Below are positions 13,811 through 21,355 of a DNA stretch of 32,241 bases, one piece after another (within the stretch, counting starts at the first letter, position 1; each line of letters opens with the position of its first letter). Both the position numbers and the translations under genes were made by a program. The DNA is from an uncultured Prevotellaceae bacterium (lineage in GTDB: Bacteria; Bacteroidota; Bacteroidia; Bacteroidales; Bacteroidaceae), in assembly GCA_902797505.1 (NCBI GenBank), contig CADBSW010000056.1:1-32241 (forward strand), written 5' to 3'. Under the pieces are notes generated by a model. The model saw only the letters and a program-made list of their open reading frames with translations, was not told where the DNA came from and did not search any database.

Positions 13811-14605
13811 TTATCTGTCTATTTGTATATCCCTTCTAACGTTATGGCGAATCTTCTGTAGGTATGCCTTCATCCCATCGTTATCTTTCTTGTCGATAAT
13901 CTCCAGCAACTCCTTCAACTCTTCTCTTATCCTCACCACATTATCGTGGGTGTAGGGGTTGAAGAGGATTTCCTGCAACAGGTAGTCATCCTCGTTGAGC
14001 ACGCCCTTGGCGATCTTCATATGTCGCTTGAAGGTGGTACCCGGCGCGTCCTGATGCTTCATCACGGCTGCAAAAACGAAGGTACTGACAAACGGGATAC
14101 TCAGTGAGTAAGCCACCGTCTTGTCGTGCTCCTCGAAGGTATATTCGTAGATGTTCAGTCCGAGTTTCTGATAGAGATCCTTGAAGAAAATCCTGCCGAT
14201 GAAATCCCCCTCACTGATGATGATGGCATTCTCCTCGCTCAACTGGTTGAGGTTGGCGAAGGTGGGTCCGAACATAGGATGTGACGACACGTAGTGCATG
14301 CCGGTTGACTCATAGAACTCCTTCAAGCCCGTCTTCACCGAGGCGATATCACTGATGATACACTCCTTCGGCAGATGCGGGATCACCTCCTGAAAGGCTG
14401 GTATGGTATATTTCATCGTCACCGCGTTGATGCACAACTCCGGTTTAAACTCCTCGATCTCTTCCATGGTAGTGAAACGTAAGCAGTTGTATGTAAACCG
14501 CATACGTCTCGGATCTTTCTCAAAGACAGCCACCTCGTGCTCAAAACTGAGCAGATCGAGGAAGAAGCTGCCCATCTTTCCGGCACCTAAAACTAATATC
14601 TTCAT
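13811..14605 (-). CDS. tyrA: Prephenate dehydrogenase
   Basis: 264 aa from the ATG at 14605, which puts the family's N-terminal MKILVLGAGKMG at the start; an ATG at 14629 would add eight residues. It has the Rossmann NAD-binding motif GAGKMG (7-12), DIASVKTG (86-93) and catalytic-region His109 in SHPMFGPT, then the all-helical C-terminal domain with a HDKTVAYSLSIPF segment. It oxidatively decarboxylates prephenate to 4-hydroxyphenylpyruvate, the Tyr branch. No ACT domain is present. The gene is 58 bp downstream of the DAHPS/chorismate mutase gene in a leftward operon that also makes Phe. Confidence 0.9.
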   Translation of the reverse strand: MKILVLGAGKMGSFFLDLLSFEHEVAVFEKDPRRMRFTYNCLRFTTMEEIEEFKPELCINAVTMKYTIPAFQEVIPHLPKECIISDIASVKTGLKEFYESTGMHYVSSHPMFGPTFANLNQLSEENAIIISEGDFIGRIFFKDLYQKLGLNIYEYTFEEHDKTVAYSLSIPFVSTFVFAAVMKHQDAPGTTFKRHMKIAKGVLNEDDYLLQEILFNPYTHDNVVRIREELKELLEIIDKKDNDGMKAYLQKIRHNVRRDIQIDR

Positions 14606-14663
14606 TGTGATAACTCTTGTTATTGTCAAAGGACATTGTCAACTATTAACTATGGACTTTGAA

Positions 14664-15728
14664 CTATTTATTAATGATGTCCATTTGCTGACGGACACTC
14701 TCTTCGTGGATGGCCTCGAAAACCTTCTTGATGAAGTCGGCGTCCATGCCATAGAGTGTGCCCTGTGCCCCACGCTTGTCGAGAATCTCATTATAACGTT
14801 GAGCCTGCAGCACCGTCATGTTATGCTCTTTCTTATATTGTCCGATCTCACGGCACACCCGCATACGCTTTGACAGGATGTCCATGATCTGGTTGTCCAA
14901 CTGGTCGATCTGCTTACGCAACTGACTGATTCCCTCGGTGGAAACCTTCTCACTGCGCACTACGATCAGTGACAGGATATAGTCGAGCACATCGGGTGTC
15001 ACCTGCTGCTTGGCATCACTCCACGCACTGTCTGGATCGCAATGACTCTCCACAATCAAGCCGTCACAACCTAAGTCCATCGCCTGTTGACAGAGCGGTG
15101 CAATGAGATCTCGCCGACCACCGATATGACTGGGGTCACAGACGATGGGCAACTGTGGGATCCGTCGGCGCAACTCGATGGGTATCTGCCACATCGGCAG
15201 GTTACGGTACATCGACTTGTCATAACTGGAGAAACCACGGTGGATAGCACCTAAACGTTTGATACCCGCATTATTGAGTCGTTCGAGGGCACCGATCCAC
15301 AGTTCCAGATCGGGATTGACCGGATTCTTAACGAATACTGGAATATCCACACCCTTCAGGGAATCGGCTATCGCCTGCATGGCAAAGGGGTTAGCGGTGG
15401 TACGTGCACCGATCCACAGCATGTCCAACCCGTATTTCAATGCCAGTTCTACATGTTCCGGGGTAGCCACCTCAGTGGTGATGAGCATGCCCGTCTCGTC
15501 CTTCACTCTCTTCAACCATGGCAAGGCCTTCTCGCCATGTCCCTCGAAACCACCAGGTTTCGTACGGGGTTTCCATATACCCGCACGGAAATTATGGCAC
15601 CCCTTGCTGGCTAACTGGAAGGCTGTTTTCATTACTTGCTCCTCTGTCTCTGCAGAACAAGGTCCTGCTATGACAAACGGACGCTCATTGTCACTCGGCA
15701 ACCGTAGTGGTTCTAAATCTAACTCCAT
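14664..15728 (-). CDS. Bifunctional DAHP synthase / chorismate mutase (C-terminal mutase)
   Basis: 354 aa from the ATG at 15728. A longer frame from 15785 would add 19 residues encoded by repeat DNA and is rejected. Residues 15-260 are the type I beta DAHP synthase: AGPCS (21-25, metal Cys24), RAGIWKPRT (48-56), GARTTANP (107-114), KNPVNPD (134-140), DPSHIGGRRD (198-207). Residues about 262-350 are an AroQ-type chorismate mutase (LRKQIDQLDNQIMDILSKRM, then a KKEHN loop). It condenses PEP with erythrose 4-phosphate and also turns chorismate into prephenate. The same order is known in a studied Prevotella nigrescens enzyme, where the two activities depend on each other and prephenate inhibits. 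Confidence 0.93.
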   Translation of the reverse strand: MELDLEPLRLPSDNERPFVIAGPCSAETEEQVMKTAFQLASKGCHNFRAGIWKPRTKPGGFEGHGEKALPWLKRVKDETGMLITTEVATPEHVELALKYGLDMLWIGARTTANPFAMQAIADSLKGVDIPVFVKNPVNPDLELWIGALERLNNAGIKRLGAIHRGFSSYDKSMYRNLPMWQIPIELRRRIPQLPIVCDPSHIGGRRDLIAPLCQQAMDLGCDGLIVESHCDPDSAWSDAKQQVTPDVLDYILSLIVVRSEKVSTEGISQLRKQIDQLDNQIMDILSKRMRVCREIGQYKKEHNMTVLQAQRYNEILDKRGAQGTLYGMDADFIKKVFEAIHEESVRQQMDIINK

Positions 15729-15757
15729 ATCTTCGATATATTTTGTTTTTCTTTTTT

Positions 15758-15818
15758 TCATTAGCCCCGTCGCATGAGGGGCCATCTCTAAACTCTAAAC
15801 CCTAAACTCTAAACTTTT
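15758..15818. repeat. Reverse-oriented TTTAGGG heptamer array plus GC hairpin module
   Basis: 15786-15818 is the reverse complement of a tttagag/tttaggg heptamer array like that at 5588-5624. It adjoins a module (15758-15785) with agccccgtcgcatgagggg pairing. The array overlaps the 3' end of the aminotransferase gene and supplies its last codons and stop. Confidence 0.7.
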
Positions 15819-16988
15819 AATCCTACGCAGCGCCTCCTTCATCTTTTCCTCGTTGGCACACAGAGAGATACGCACATATCTGCTGCCGTTGCTGCCAAAG
15901 ATGAATCCTGGGGTGATAAACACCCTTGCCTCGTGCAGCACCCGCTCGGTGAGAACTTCGGCATCAGGATATTGCTCTGGGATCTTTCCCCACAGGAACA
16001 TACCCACCTGATTCGGATCGAAGCGACACCCTAAGGTTGTCATGATCTGTTCGGCAATCTTACGTCTGCTGCGGTAAGTGGTGATATTCGCCTGATGGTG
16101 CCACTCCTCATCATTATGGGTAAGGGCCTCGGCAGCAGCCAGTTGTATTCCACGGAAGGTACCACTGTCGATATTACTCTTCACCTTGAGGATCCACTGG
16201 ATAAACTGTGGGTTAGAGATACACATTCCCACACGCCATCCCGGCATGTTATGACTCTTCGACAGTGAGTTGAATTCAATACAACAGTCTTTCGCGCCAG
16301 GAACCTGCATGATCGACAATGGTTGCTCATTGAGAATAAACGAGTAAGGATTGTCGTTGACAATGACAATCTGATGGCGCCGGGCGAAATCCACCAATCG
16401 CTCATATGTCTCACGTCGGGCAGCCCCACCCGTCGGCATGTGTGGGTAGTTGGTCCACATCAGTCGCACCTTAGATTGATCCATCTGCTCGAGTTGTTCG
16501 AAGTCAGGTTGCCACCCGTCATCCTCCAAGAGGTTGTAGTTTACCACCTTCGCACCTAAGATCTTACTCAGTGAGGTGTAGGTGGGATAACCGGGATTGG
16601 GCACAAGCACCTCCTCACCGGGATTGACAAATGCCAAGGTAACATGGAGGATACCCTCTTTTGAACCGATCAACGGTTGTACCTCTGTCTTTGCATCCAC
16701 CGTTACGCCATACCATTTCTGGTAGAAGTGGGCCATGGCCTCGCGCAACTCGGGGATACCCATCGTGGGCTGATAGCCGTGGGCATTCTCCTGTTGAGCC
16801 ACCTCACAGAGCGTCTGTATCGTCTGTGGCGATGGCGGACGATCCGGACTGCCGATGGCCAGACTGATTACATCCTTCCCTTCGGCATTCATCTGTGCCA
16901 CCTCTTTCAGTTTTCTACTGAAATAATACTCTGTTACCAGCGACAGTCTGTCGGCCGGTTGTATGTTATACGGGGTTGCTTGCTTCAT
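15795..16988 (-). CDS. Class I PLP aminotransferase (likely aromatic/aspartate)
   Basis: 397 aa, fold type I. PLP lysine is Lys244 in SLSKSHNMPGWRVG. Other pocket residues are Asn180 in TNYPHMPTG, Asp212 and Tyr215 in NDNPYSFI, Arg252 in PGWRVG and a late carboxylate-binding Arg in YVRISLC. In this operon it probably transaminates phenylpyruvate and 4-hydroxyphenylpyruvate, giving Phe and Tyr; other amino acids are possible. The start overlaps the pheA stop by 23 bp, implying coupling. The last six residues (SLEFRV) and the stop are encoded by a dispersed heptamer repeat, so the native C-terminus seems to have been altered. Confidence 0.9.
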   Translation of the reverse strand: MKQATPYNIQPADRLSLVTEYYFSRKLKEVAQMNAEGKDVISLAIGSPDRPPSPQTIQTLCEVAQQENAHGYQPTMGIPELREAMAHFYQKWYGVTVDAKTEVQPLIGSKEGILHVTLAFVNPGEEVLVPNPGYPTYTSLSKILGAKVVNYNLLEDDGWQPDFEQLEQMDQSKVRLMWTNYPHMPTGGAARRETYERLVDFARRHQIVIVNDNPYSFILNEQPLSIMQVPGAKDCCIEFNSLSKSHNMPGWRVGMCISNPQFIQWILKVKSNIDSGTFRGIQLAAAEALTHNDEEWHHQANITTYRSRRKIAEQIMTTLGCRFDPNQVGMFLWGKIPEQYPDAEVLTERVLHEARVFITPGFIFGSNGSRYVRISLCANEEKMKEALRRIKSLEFRV

Positions 16989-17808
16989 TGTATTCTCCTA
17001 AAATATGTAGTTCCTTGGTTAACGGGATAATCGCATCAACACCTTGACGGTAGCGTGTCAGGTTGTCGTAGAGCACGTCGATATAGAACATATACTCCCA
17101 CTCGTGGCCGATGATCGGCAGACTCTGTATCTTCGTGAGATTCAGTTTGTAGAAGGAGAGGATGCTCAGCACCTGTGAGAGGGATCCTTCCTCATGGGGC
17201 AAGGAGAAGACCATGCTCGCCTTGTTGGTTTTCTCCAGCGGACGCAGGAAGTCGGCCTTACGGGGATTGCACGTTACCAGGAAACGGGTGAAGTTATGTT
17301 TGTTATCCTCAATATTCGCCTCCAGGATACGCAATCCGTACATCTCGGCTGCTTCCACTGAACAGATAGCCGCCCAACTGCGACACTGGTGTTCTGCGAT
17401 ATACTTGGCAGAACCGGCAGTATCCTCTGCCTCAACAGCTTTCAACTCCGGATGATTGGCCAAGAAACCACGACACTGCATGAGGGCTACCGGATGGGAA
17501 TGTACCTCACGGATAGTATCCCAAGAATCGTCGGGCAGACAACAGATGCAGTGCGAGATATGCAGTTTGTGCTCTCCCACCACCGTAGTGGCGGAGTCGC
17601 GCAACAACTCATAGTTGTGTAACAGACTGCCCGCTATCGTATTCTCTATCGCCAGCATCGCGATGGCGGTAGGGTCGCGCTTGACATTCTCGAACACCTG
17701 TTCGAAAGTAGCACAACAGATGAGTTGTATCTGCTCGTCCTTGAAGTACTGCCTTGCCGCCATGTCGTGAAAGGATCCTAACAATCCCTGTATCGCTATT
17801 CTCTTCAT
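16966..17808 (-). CDS. pheA: Prephenate dehydratase with ACT domain
   Basis: 280 aa from the ATG at 17808; a longer frame from 17844 begins inside the terminator hairpin and is rejected. The dehydratase domain has IQGLLGSFHDMAA, IENTIAGSLLHNYELL (54-69), EDTAGSA (128-134) and the catalytic NFTRF (172-176). An ACT domain follows (about 196-275, with GSLSQVLS). The family's ESRP Phe-binding motif reads QSLP here (KIQSLPI), so feedback by Phe may be altered. The enzyme dehydrates and decarboxylates prephenate to phenylpyruvate. No chorismate mutase is fused; that activity is on the DAHPS protein encoded two genes later. It is the first structural gene after the attenuator. Confidence 0.92.
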   Translation of the reverse strand: MKRIAIQGLLGSFHDMAARQYFKDEQIQLICCATFEQVFENVKRDPTAIAMLAIENTIAGSLLHNYELLRDSATTVVGEHKLHISHCICCLPDDSWDTIREVHSHPVALMQCRGFLANHPELKAVEAEDTAGSAKYIAEHQCRSWAAICSVEAAEMYGLRILEANIEDNKHNFTRFLVTCNPRKADFLRPLEKTNKASMVFSLPHEEGSLSQVLSILSFYKLNLTKIQSLPIIGHEWEYMFYIDVLYDNLTRYRQGVDAIIPLTKELHILGEYNEASNPV

Positions 17809-17820
17809 CTTTTTCTCTTT

Positions 17821-17855
17821 AAACAAAGAATCCCGCCTCATCATCTGAAGCGGGA
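17821..17855 (-). terminator. Attenuator terminator before pheA
   Basis: Stem 17855-17846 with 17840-17831 (one G-U wobble), loop 17845-17841, then ttctttgttt. It lies 13-47 nt upstream of the pheA ATG. Confidence 0.8.
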
Positions 17856-17912
17856 CCTTATCATATTTATTTCATTTGCTATTCTAAAAATTATACGCAA
17901 CTTCCCGCTTCA
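17821..17912 (-). promoter_or_regulatory. Phe/Tyr transcription attenuator (antiterminator/terminator switch)
   Basis: Three segments on the minus strand compete. Segment 1 (17912-17903, tgaagcggga) lies within the last codons of the leader peptide. Segment 2 (17855-17846, tcccgcttca) is its perfect 10-base complement. Segment 3 (17840-17831, tgaggcggga) pairs with segment 2 using nine Watson-Crick pairs and one G-U over a 5-nt loop, followed by U-rich ttctttgttt. A ribosome stalled in the Phe/Tyr run leaves segment 1 free, so 1:2 forms and transcription continues. A ribosome reaching the peptide stop covers segment 1, so 2:3 forms and terminates. Confidence 0.85.
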
Positions 17913-17968
17913 CACTTGCATGCAAAGTAAAAATAAAAGTAATAAAAAGATGCGCTTAATGGATTCAT
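17891..17968 (-). CDS. Phe/Tyr leader peptide of the aromatic operon
   Basis: 25 residues plus stop. Residues 8-15 read FYYFYFYF: eight consecutive Phe/Tyr codons, four of each. The ATG at 17968 is preceded by a purine-rich taggaaat. The C-terminal part (CKCEAGSCV) has no role in charge sensing, but its Glu-Ala-Gly codons are RNA segment 1 of the attenuator. Genes downstream make prephenate, Phe and Tyr, so the sensed amino acids match the products. It is too short for normal gene finders. The peptide is probably a regulatory by-product with no function of its own. Confidence 0.85.
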   Translation of the reverse strand: MNPLSASFYYFYFYFACKCEAGSCV

Positions 17969-17992
17969 ATTTCCTATTTTTTATTTCGGTTG

Positions 17993-18023
17993 CAAATGTA
18001 TAACAATTATTCTGAACGAACAA
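17993..18023 (-). promoter_or_regulatory. Promoter of the Phe/Tyr operon
   Basis: On the minus strand TTG (18021-18023), a 20-bp spacer and TACATTTG (17993-18000). The start site would be near 17988, about 20 nt upstream of the leader-peptide ATG and about 180 nt upstream of pheA. Confidence 0.75.
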
Positions 18024-18068
18024 ACATTTTGTAGCATTTTTTTTAATTTTGTCAATAAAATCTTTTAT

Positions 18069-19163
18069 TTATTGATATTTCTCTTGCCATTTCTGATATA
18101 ATGGAAGTAAGGTGGCTGGGGCAGAATTATACCATCCATAACCGTTTCTGCGCTCATGACCAATCTCACTGAGGTGCTTGCGTGGAATACCGTCACGATC
18201 GCAGAAATACGGTTCTTCAGTCTTCAGGTCATAGAAGCGTGCCCACAAGGGAGCGGCAGTGGCATCCTCCACTACCCTACGGTCATAGCGACCGTCGTCC
18301 ATCTTATATACCTCCACACGAATACCGGTGATCTTATGTTTCTCAAACCACTCCATCGCACCGTTGACGGCATCCTTCACCTTTTGACTGGGCGATGGCA
18401 GTTCCATCAACAACCTTGTCAACTCTGCACTCTCTGAAGAGCAATAGGATGGCAGTTCATAAGAACGGGCAGGAGCAGGGGCCAGTGTCTCCCTGTCGTG
18501 CTGCTGGCACCACACCGTACGTTTGCCATTGACGATGATCTGGGTGTTGAGGATACATTCGATACCTTTCTTAAACGATCGGTCAAGTTCCTTCTTCGTC
18601 TTCTCATCAACGAGTCCGTCGAACGGTTTGTTACCATCTCTTAGATCACGGATGATACGCAACGTCTGCACCATCGCATGGTCATTATAGGTGATATGTA
18701 TCTGATAACCATGGTTCTCGGGCCAGAACTGCGGCCATCCACCATTCTCATACTGTCCGTCAAGCATAAAGCGCAATCCCTTGAGGAATGCCTCCTTATA
18801 ACGGGCATCGGGTACGGCATGCCACATGCGGGCAAGGTAGGTCATCTCCACAATCGTAGCATCATTATCGGTGGTGGAATCGTCCCTCTTCACCTTGTCA
18901 GCAATGACAGCATCCTTATGATCTCCCAACGGACGGTGAATAGCCAGGTTCTTCGGCCATCCACCAGTATTACGCTGCCAGATCAGTACATTCTCCGCAA
19001 ATTGTTTGGCTAACGGTGTCTTCAAGAACTCATCCGGACAATGACGGGCTATCATCTTCCACTCACGAGAGGTATAGGTAAGTTTTTCGGGATTAAACTT
19101 TCTCTGGGCATGACAGCAGATAACCAGTGTCAGCAGCAGTAATAATAAGGTGAATCTTCTCAT
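18069..19163 (-). CDS. Secreted pectate lyase, PL10 family
   Basis: 364 aa. Signal peptide 1-20 (Leu-rich, ending HAQ). The mature part has PL10 pectate lyase signatures: NTGGWPKN (65-72), STTDNDAT (96-103), NGGWPQF (140-146), ITYNDHAM (157-164) and the RSYELPS...ES segment (233-244). PL10 enzymes have an alpha/alpha-toroid fold and cleave polygalacturonate by calcium-assisted beta-elimination, with an arginine base. Export to the periplasm or beyond is expected. No SusCD or other pectin enzymes flank it, so it is an isolated gene; the SusCD locus 2.2 kb away is on the other strand and has no evident link. No clear promoter box was found upstream. Confidence 0.88.
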   Translation of the reverse strand: MRRFTLLLLLLTLVICCHAQRKFNPEKLTYTSREWKMIARHCPDEFLKTPLAKQFAENVLIWQRNTGGWPKNLAIHRPLGDHKDAVIADKVKRDDSTTDNDATIVEMTYLARMWHAVPDARYKEAFLKGLRFMLDGQYENGGWPQFWPENHGYQIHITYNDHAMVQTLRIIRDLRDGNKPFDGLVDEKTKKELDRSFKKGIECILNTQIIVNGKRTVWCQQHDRETLAPAPARSYELPSYCSSESAELTRLLMELPSPSQKVKDAVNGAMEWFEKHKITGIRVEVYKMDDGRYDRRVVEDATAAPLWARFYDLKTEEPYFCDRDGIPRKHLSEIGHERRNGYGWYNSAPATLLPLYQKWQEKYQ

Positions 19164-19248
19164 AATAGTGAATTCTTTTTACAAATGACGTATCAGTACT
19201 ATTTTTGTAATAAATAAACTGATAAAAGGATAAATATTTTTAATTACC

Positions 19249-19279
19249 TTTGAAATCACAACGGCAAACACTATCTTTG
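19249..19279 (+). promoter_or_regulatory. Promoter with almost no leader
   Basis: TTTG at 19249-19252, a 19-bp spacer, and TATCTTTG at 19272-19279. The ATG at 19286 is only 7 bp after the -7 box, so the transcript would start within a few bases of the start codon. An in-frame ATG at 19250 overlaps the promoter and is rejected. Confidence 0.65.
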
Positions 19280-19285
19280 CGAATA

Positions 19286-20002
19286 ATGAAAAGAATCACG
19301 ATTATAAGTATGTTACTCTTGTGTTGCTTGATGATAACGGCACAGGAGATTAAGACAGAGCAGGATATGATCACGACGCCTCAGCCCACGATGACGGAGG
19401 CAAAACCATCGATGCCCGATTTCTCACCCCAGTGGATGGGTGACAGTCTGCATCTGCCCCTACTGAATCAATACGGTCAGATGCCGTATATCAACAGTTA
19501 CCCCATGTACTGGGGCGGCTATTATAACTGGCTGCTACATAAAGGACTGAACGTGAATGTAGGTGCCAGCGTGTTTGCCAGTTTTGGTAAGCATGCCACT
19601 CGTGGTGCCGGCTTCCAACAGAATATCTCTGCGATGTATGCCATGCCGCTGACCGACAAATTGTCGATCGCTGTGGGTGGTTATTTAAATAATGTATGGT
19701 GGCAACGTAACAACTACCGTGATGCCGGCATCAACGGAGTGCTCTCCTATCGTTTCAACGAGCACTGGGAGGCTTATCTCTACGGACAGAAATCATTCCT
19801 TGATAAGAACCGCATACCATGGCCGTTGTACGACATGAGTGAGTTGGGCGACCGCATCGGTGCTGCCGTCCGTTATAACGTCAATCCGTCTTTCAGCATC
19901 CAGGTATCTGTGGAGCAGCGCGATATGCCCAACCGTTACATCCCTGCCCCACCCACCATGATGAAGAATAATAATCTGTCCCCGTTGCATGACGGTTTTT
20001 AA
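19286..20002 (+). CDS. Exported protein, possibly a small outer-membrane beta-barrel, function unknown
   Basis: 238 aa from the ATG at 19286. Signal peptide of about 20 residues ending ITAQ. After a Pro/Thr/Met-rich linker (25-60), residues 75-230 are rich in aromatic and alternating polar/apolar residues (NVNVGASVFASFG, LSIAVGGYLNNVWW, HWEAYLYGQKSF, FSIQVSVEQRDMP). These look like beta strands of a porin-like barrel. No family is recognised. It lies 24 bp upstream of the alpha/beta hydrolase gene and is probably cotranscribed with it. Confidence 0.7.
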   Translation: MKRITIISMLLLCCLMITAQEIKTEQDMITTPQPTMTEAKPSMPDFSPQWMGDSLHLPLLNQYGQMPYINSYPMYWGGYYNWLLHKGLNVNVGASVFASFGKHATRGAGFQQNISAMYAMPLTDKLSIAVGGYLNNVWWQRNNYRDAGINGVLSYRFNEHWEAYLYGQKSFLDKNRIPWPLYDMSELGDRIGAAVRYNVNPSFSIQVSVEQRDMPNRYIPAPPTMMKNNNLSPLHDGF

Positions 20003-20026
20003 CATTTAACTATCACATAATCAATC

Positions 20027-21280
20027 ATGAAAAAAACTATTCTGTCTTTCTTACTCGTATTTACAACCATCACCACATTCGCCCAAGATCTCAGAGGAAC
20101 CTGGTCGGGCGATCTTCACGTAGGACCTACCACCCTGCCCTTAGTACTCCATGTCAATACCGATGATAAAGGGGTGGCAACATGCACGATGGACAGTCCT
20201 GCACAGGGTGCTAAAGATATTCCAACGAAGGTTGACTTTATCAGTAACGACTCCCTCGCCGTGAGCGTCACGATGATAGGAGCATCGTATAAAGGACGTC
20301 TTCACGGAGCAGAACTGAAAGGTACTTTCATGCAAAACGGTATGCAGTTGCCCCTGACTTTAAAACGGGAGGCAAATGCGGTAAAACGCCCACAAACACC
20401 ACAACCACCTTATCCATATACTACCGAAGAGGTGACCTTCACCAATGAGAAAGACCATGCCACACTGGCTGGCACCATCATCTATCCTGCCAATTATGAC
20501 AAGAAGAAAACACCTGTCGTACTGATGGTTACCGGTAGTGGACTACAGAACCGAGATGAGGAAGTGTTCGAGCATAAGCCATTCCTCGTGATTGCCGACT
20601 ACCTGGCTCGTCATGGTATAGCCACACTTCGTTATGATGATCGGGGCACTGGAGCATCTGTAGGTGGCGAACTAAAGAATGCCACTACCCAAGACTTCTG
20701 TCGTGATGCTGAGGCAGGTATTATGTATCTGCGTAACACTAAGAAATTTAGTAGGGTTGGCGTATTGGGGCACAGTGAAGGTGCCAATATCGCCTTTATG
20801 TTAGGTAGCATGAGAGGAGTAGATTTCGTCATCAGCATGGCCGGTGTCGGTGTAAAGGGTGACGAGGCACTCACCGCACAAGCCAACCGTATCATGCAAC
20901 TCAGTGGAATGTCCACGGTCATGACCGTGGAGCAATACCGGCAACAACCGGCAGTGGCTGAAAATCCTTGGGTACGATGGTTTATCGACTACGATCCACG
21001 ACCTGACATTGTATGCACCCAATGCCCTGTTTTTGCCATCAATGGCAACAAGGACGTACAGGTGCTGTCAGATCCCAACCTCAAAGGCATTAGTAAAGCG
21101 CTGGCTAAGAATAAGATTAACCTCACGAAAGAATACCCCTCACTGAACCATCTCTTCCAGCACTGCACCACCGGACTCCCCAATGAGTATTTCACCATCG
21201 AGGAAACCATCTCTCCCGAGGTGCTTCAGGACATAGCTGAGTGGATCAATCAGGTGAAGACGAGGAGAGTGAGGAGGTAA
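20027..21280 (+). CDS. Secreted alpha/beta hydrolase
   Basis: 417 aa. Signal peptide 1-20 (ending TFAQ). Residues 21-125 form a beta-rich N-terminal domain. The hydrolase fold follows (135-415): oxyanion region GSGLQNRDE (170-178), RYDDRGTGAS (202-211), nucleophile Ser250 in GHSEGAN, Asp343 in GNKDVQV and His375 in SLNHLFQH. This matches the Bacteroidota S9/prolyl-oligopeptidase-like or acyl-esterase type hydrolases; the substrate is not predictable. It is probably periplasmic. It follows the exported protein by 24 bp. The sigma factor of the SusCD locus starts 75 bp later with its own promoter. Confidence 0.88.
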   Translation: MKKTILSFLLVFTTITTFAQDLRGTWSGDLHVGPTTLPLVLHVNTDDKGVATCTMDSPAQGAKDIPTKVDFISNDSLAVSVTMIGASYKGRLHGAELKGTFMQNGMQLPLTLKREANAVKRPQTPQPPYPYTTEEVTFTNEKDHATLAGTIIYPANYDKKKTPVVLMVTGSGLQNRDEEVFEHKPFLVIADYLARHGIATLRYDDRGTGASVGGELKNATTQDFCRDAEAGIMYLRNTKKFSRVGVLGHSEGANIAFMLGSMRGVDFVISMAGVGVKGDEALTAQANRIMQLSGMSTVMTVEQYRQQPAVAENPWVRWFIDYDPRPDIVCTQCPVFAINGNKDVQVLSDPNLKGISKALAKNKINLTKEYPSLNHLFQHCTTGLPNEYFTIEETISPEVLQDIAEWINQVKTRRVRR

Positions 21281-21297
21281 AATCTTTAATCAATTTG

Positions 21298-21328
21298 TTG
21301 CAGTAAACCGATTATTTGATTATATTTG
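21298..21328 (+). promoter_or_regulatory. Promoter of the ECF sigma gene
   Basis: TTG at 21298-21300, a 20-bp spacer and TATATTTG at 21321-21328, the housekeeping consensus. The start site near 21334 is about 20 nt before the presumed TTG start codon. Confidence 0.7.
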
Positions 21329-21355
21329 CAGCCGAAATAAGTTTACAGCAATAGT

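Noticed and set aside
15729-15785. 19-residue extension of DAHP synthase
   Set aside because: Encoded by dispersed repeat DNA; homology begins after the ATG at 15728.
17809-17844. 12-residue extension of prephenate dehydratase
   Set aside because: Starts inside the attenuator terminator hairpin; the family N-terminus MKRIAIQG fits the ATG at 17808.
18069-21280. Pectin utilisation locus formed by the PL10 lyase, exported protein and hydrolase
   Set aside because: The lyase is on the opposite strand and the hydrolase shows no pectin-esterase-specific motif; no SusCD in the same unit.
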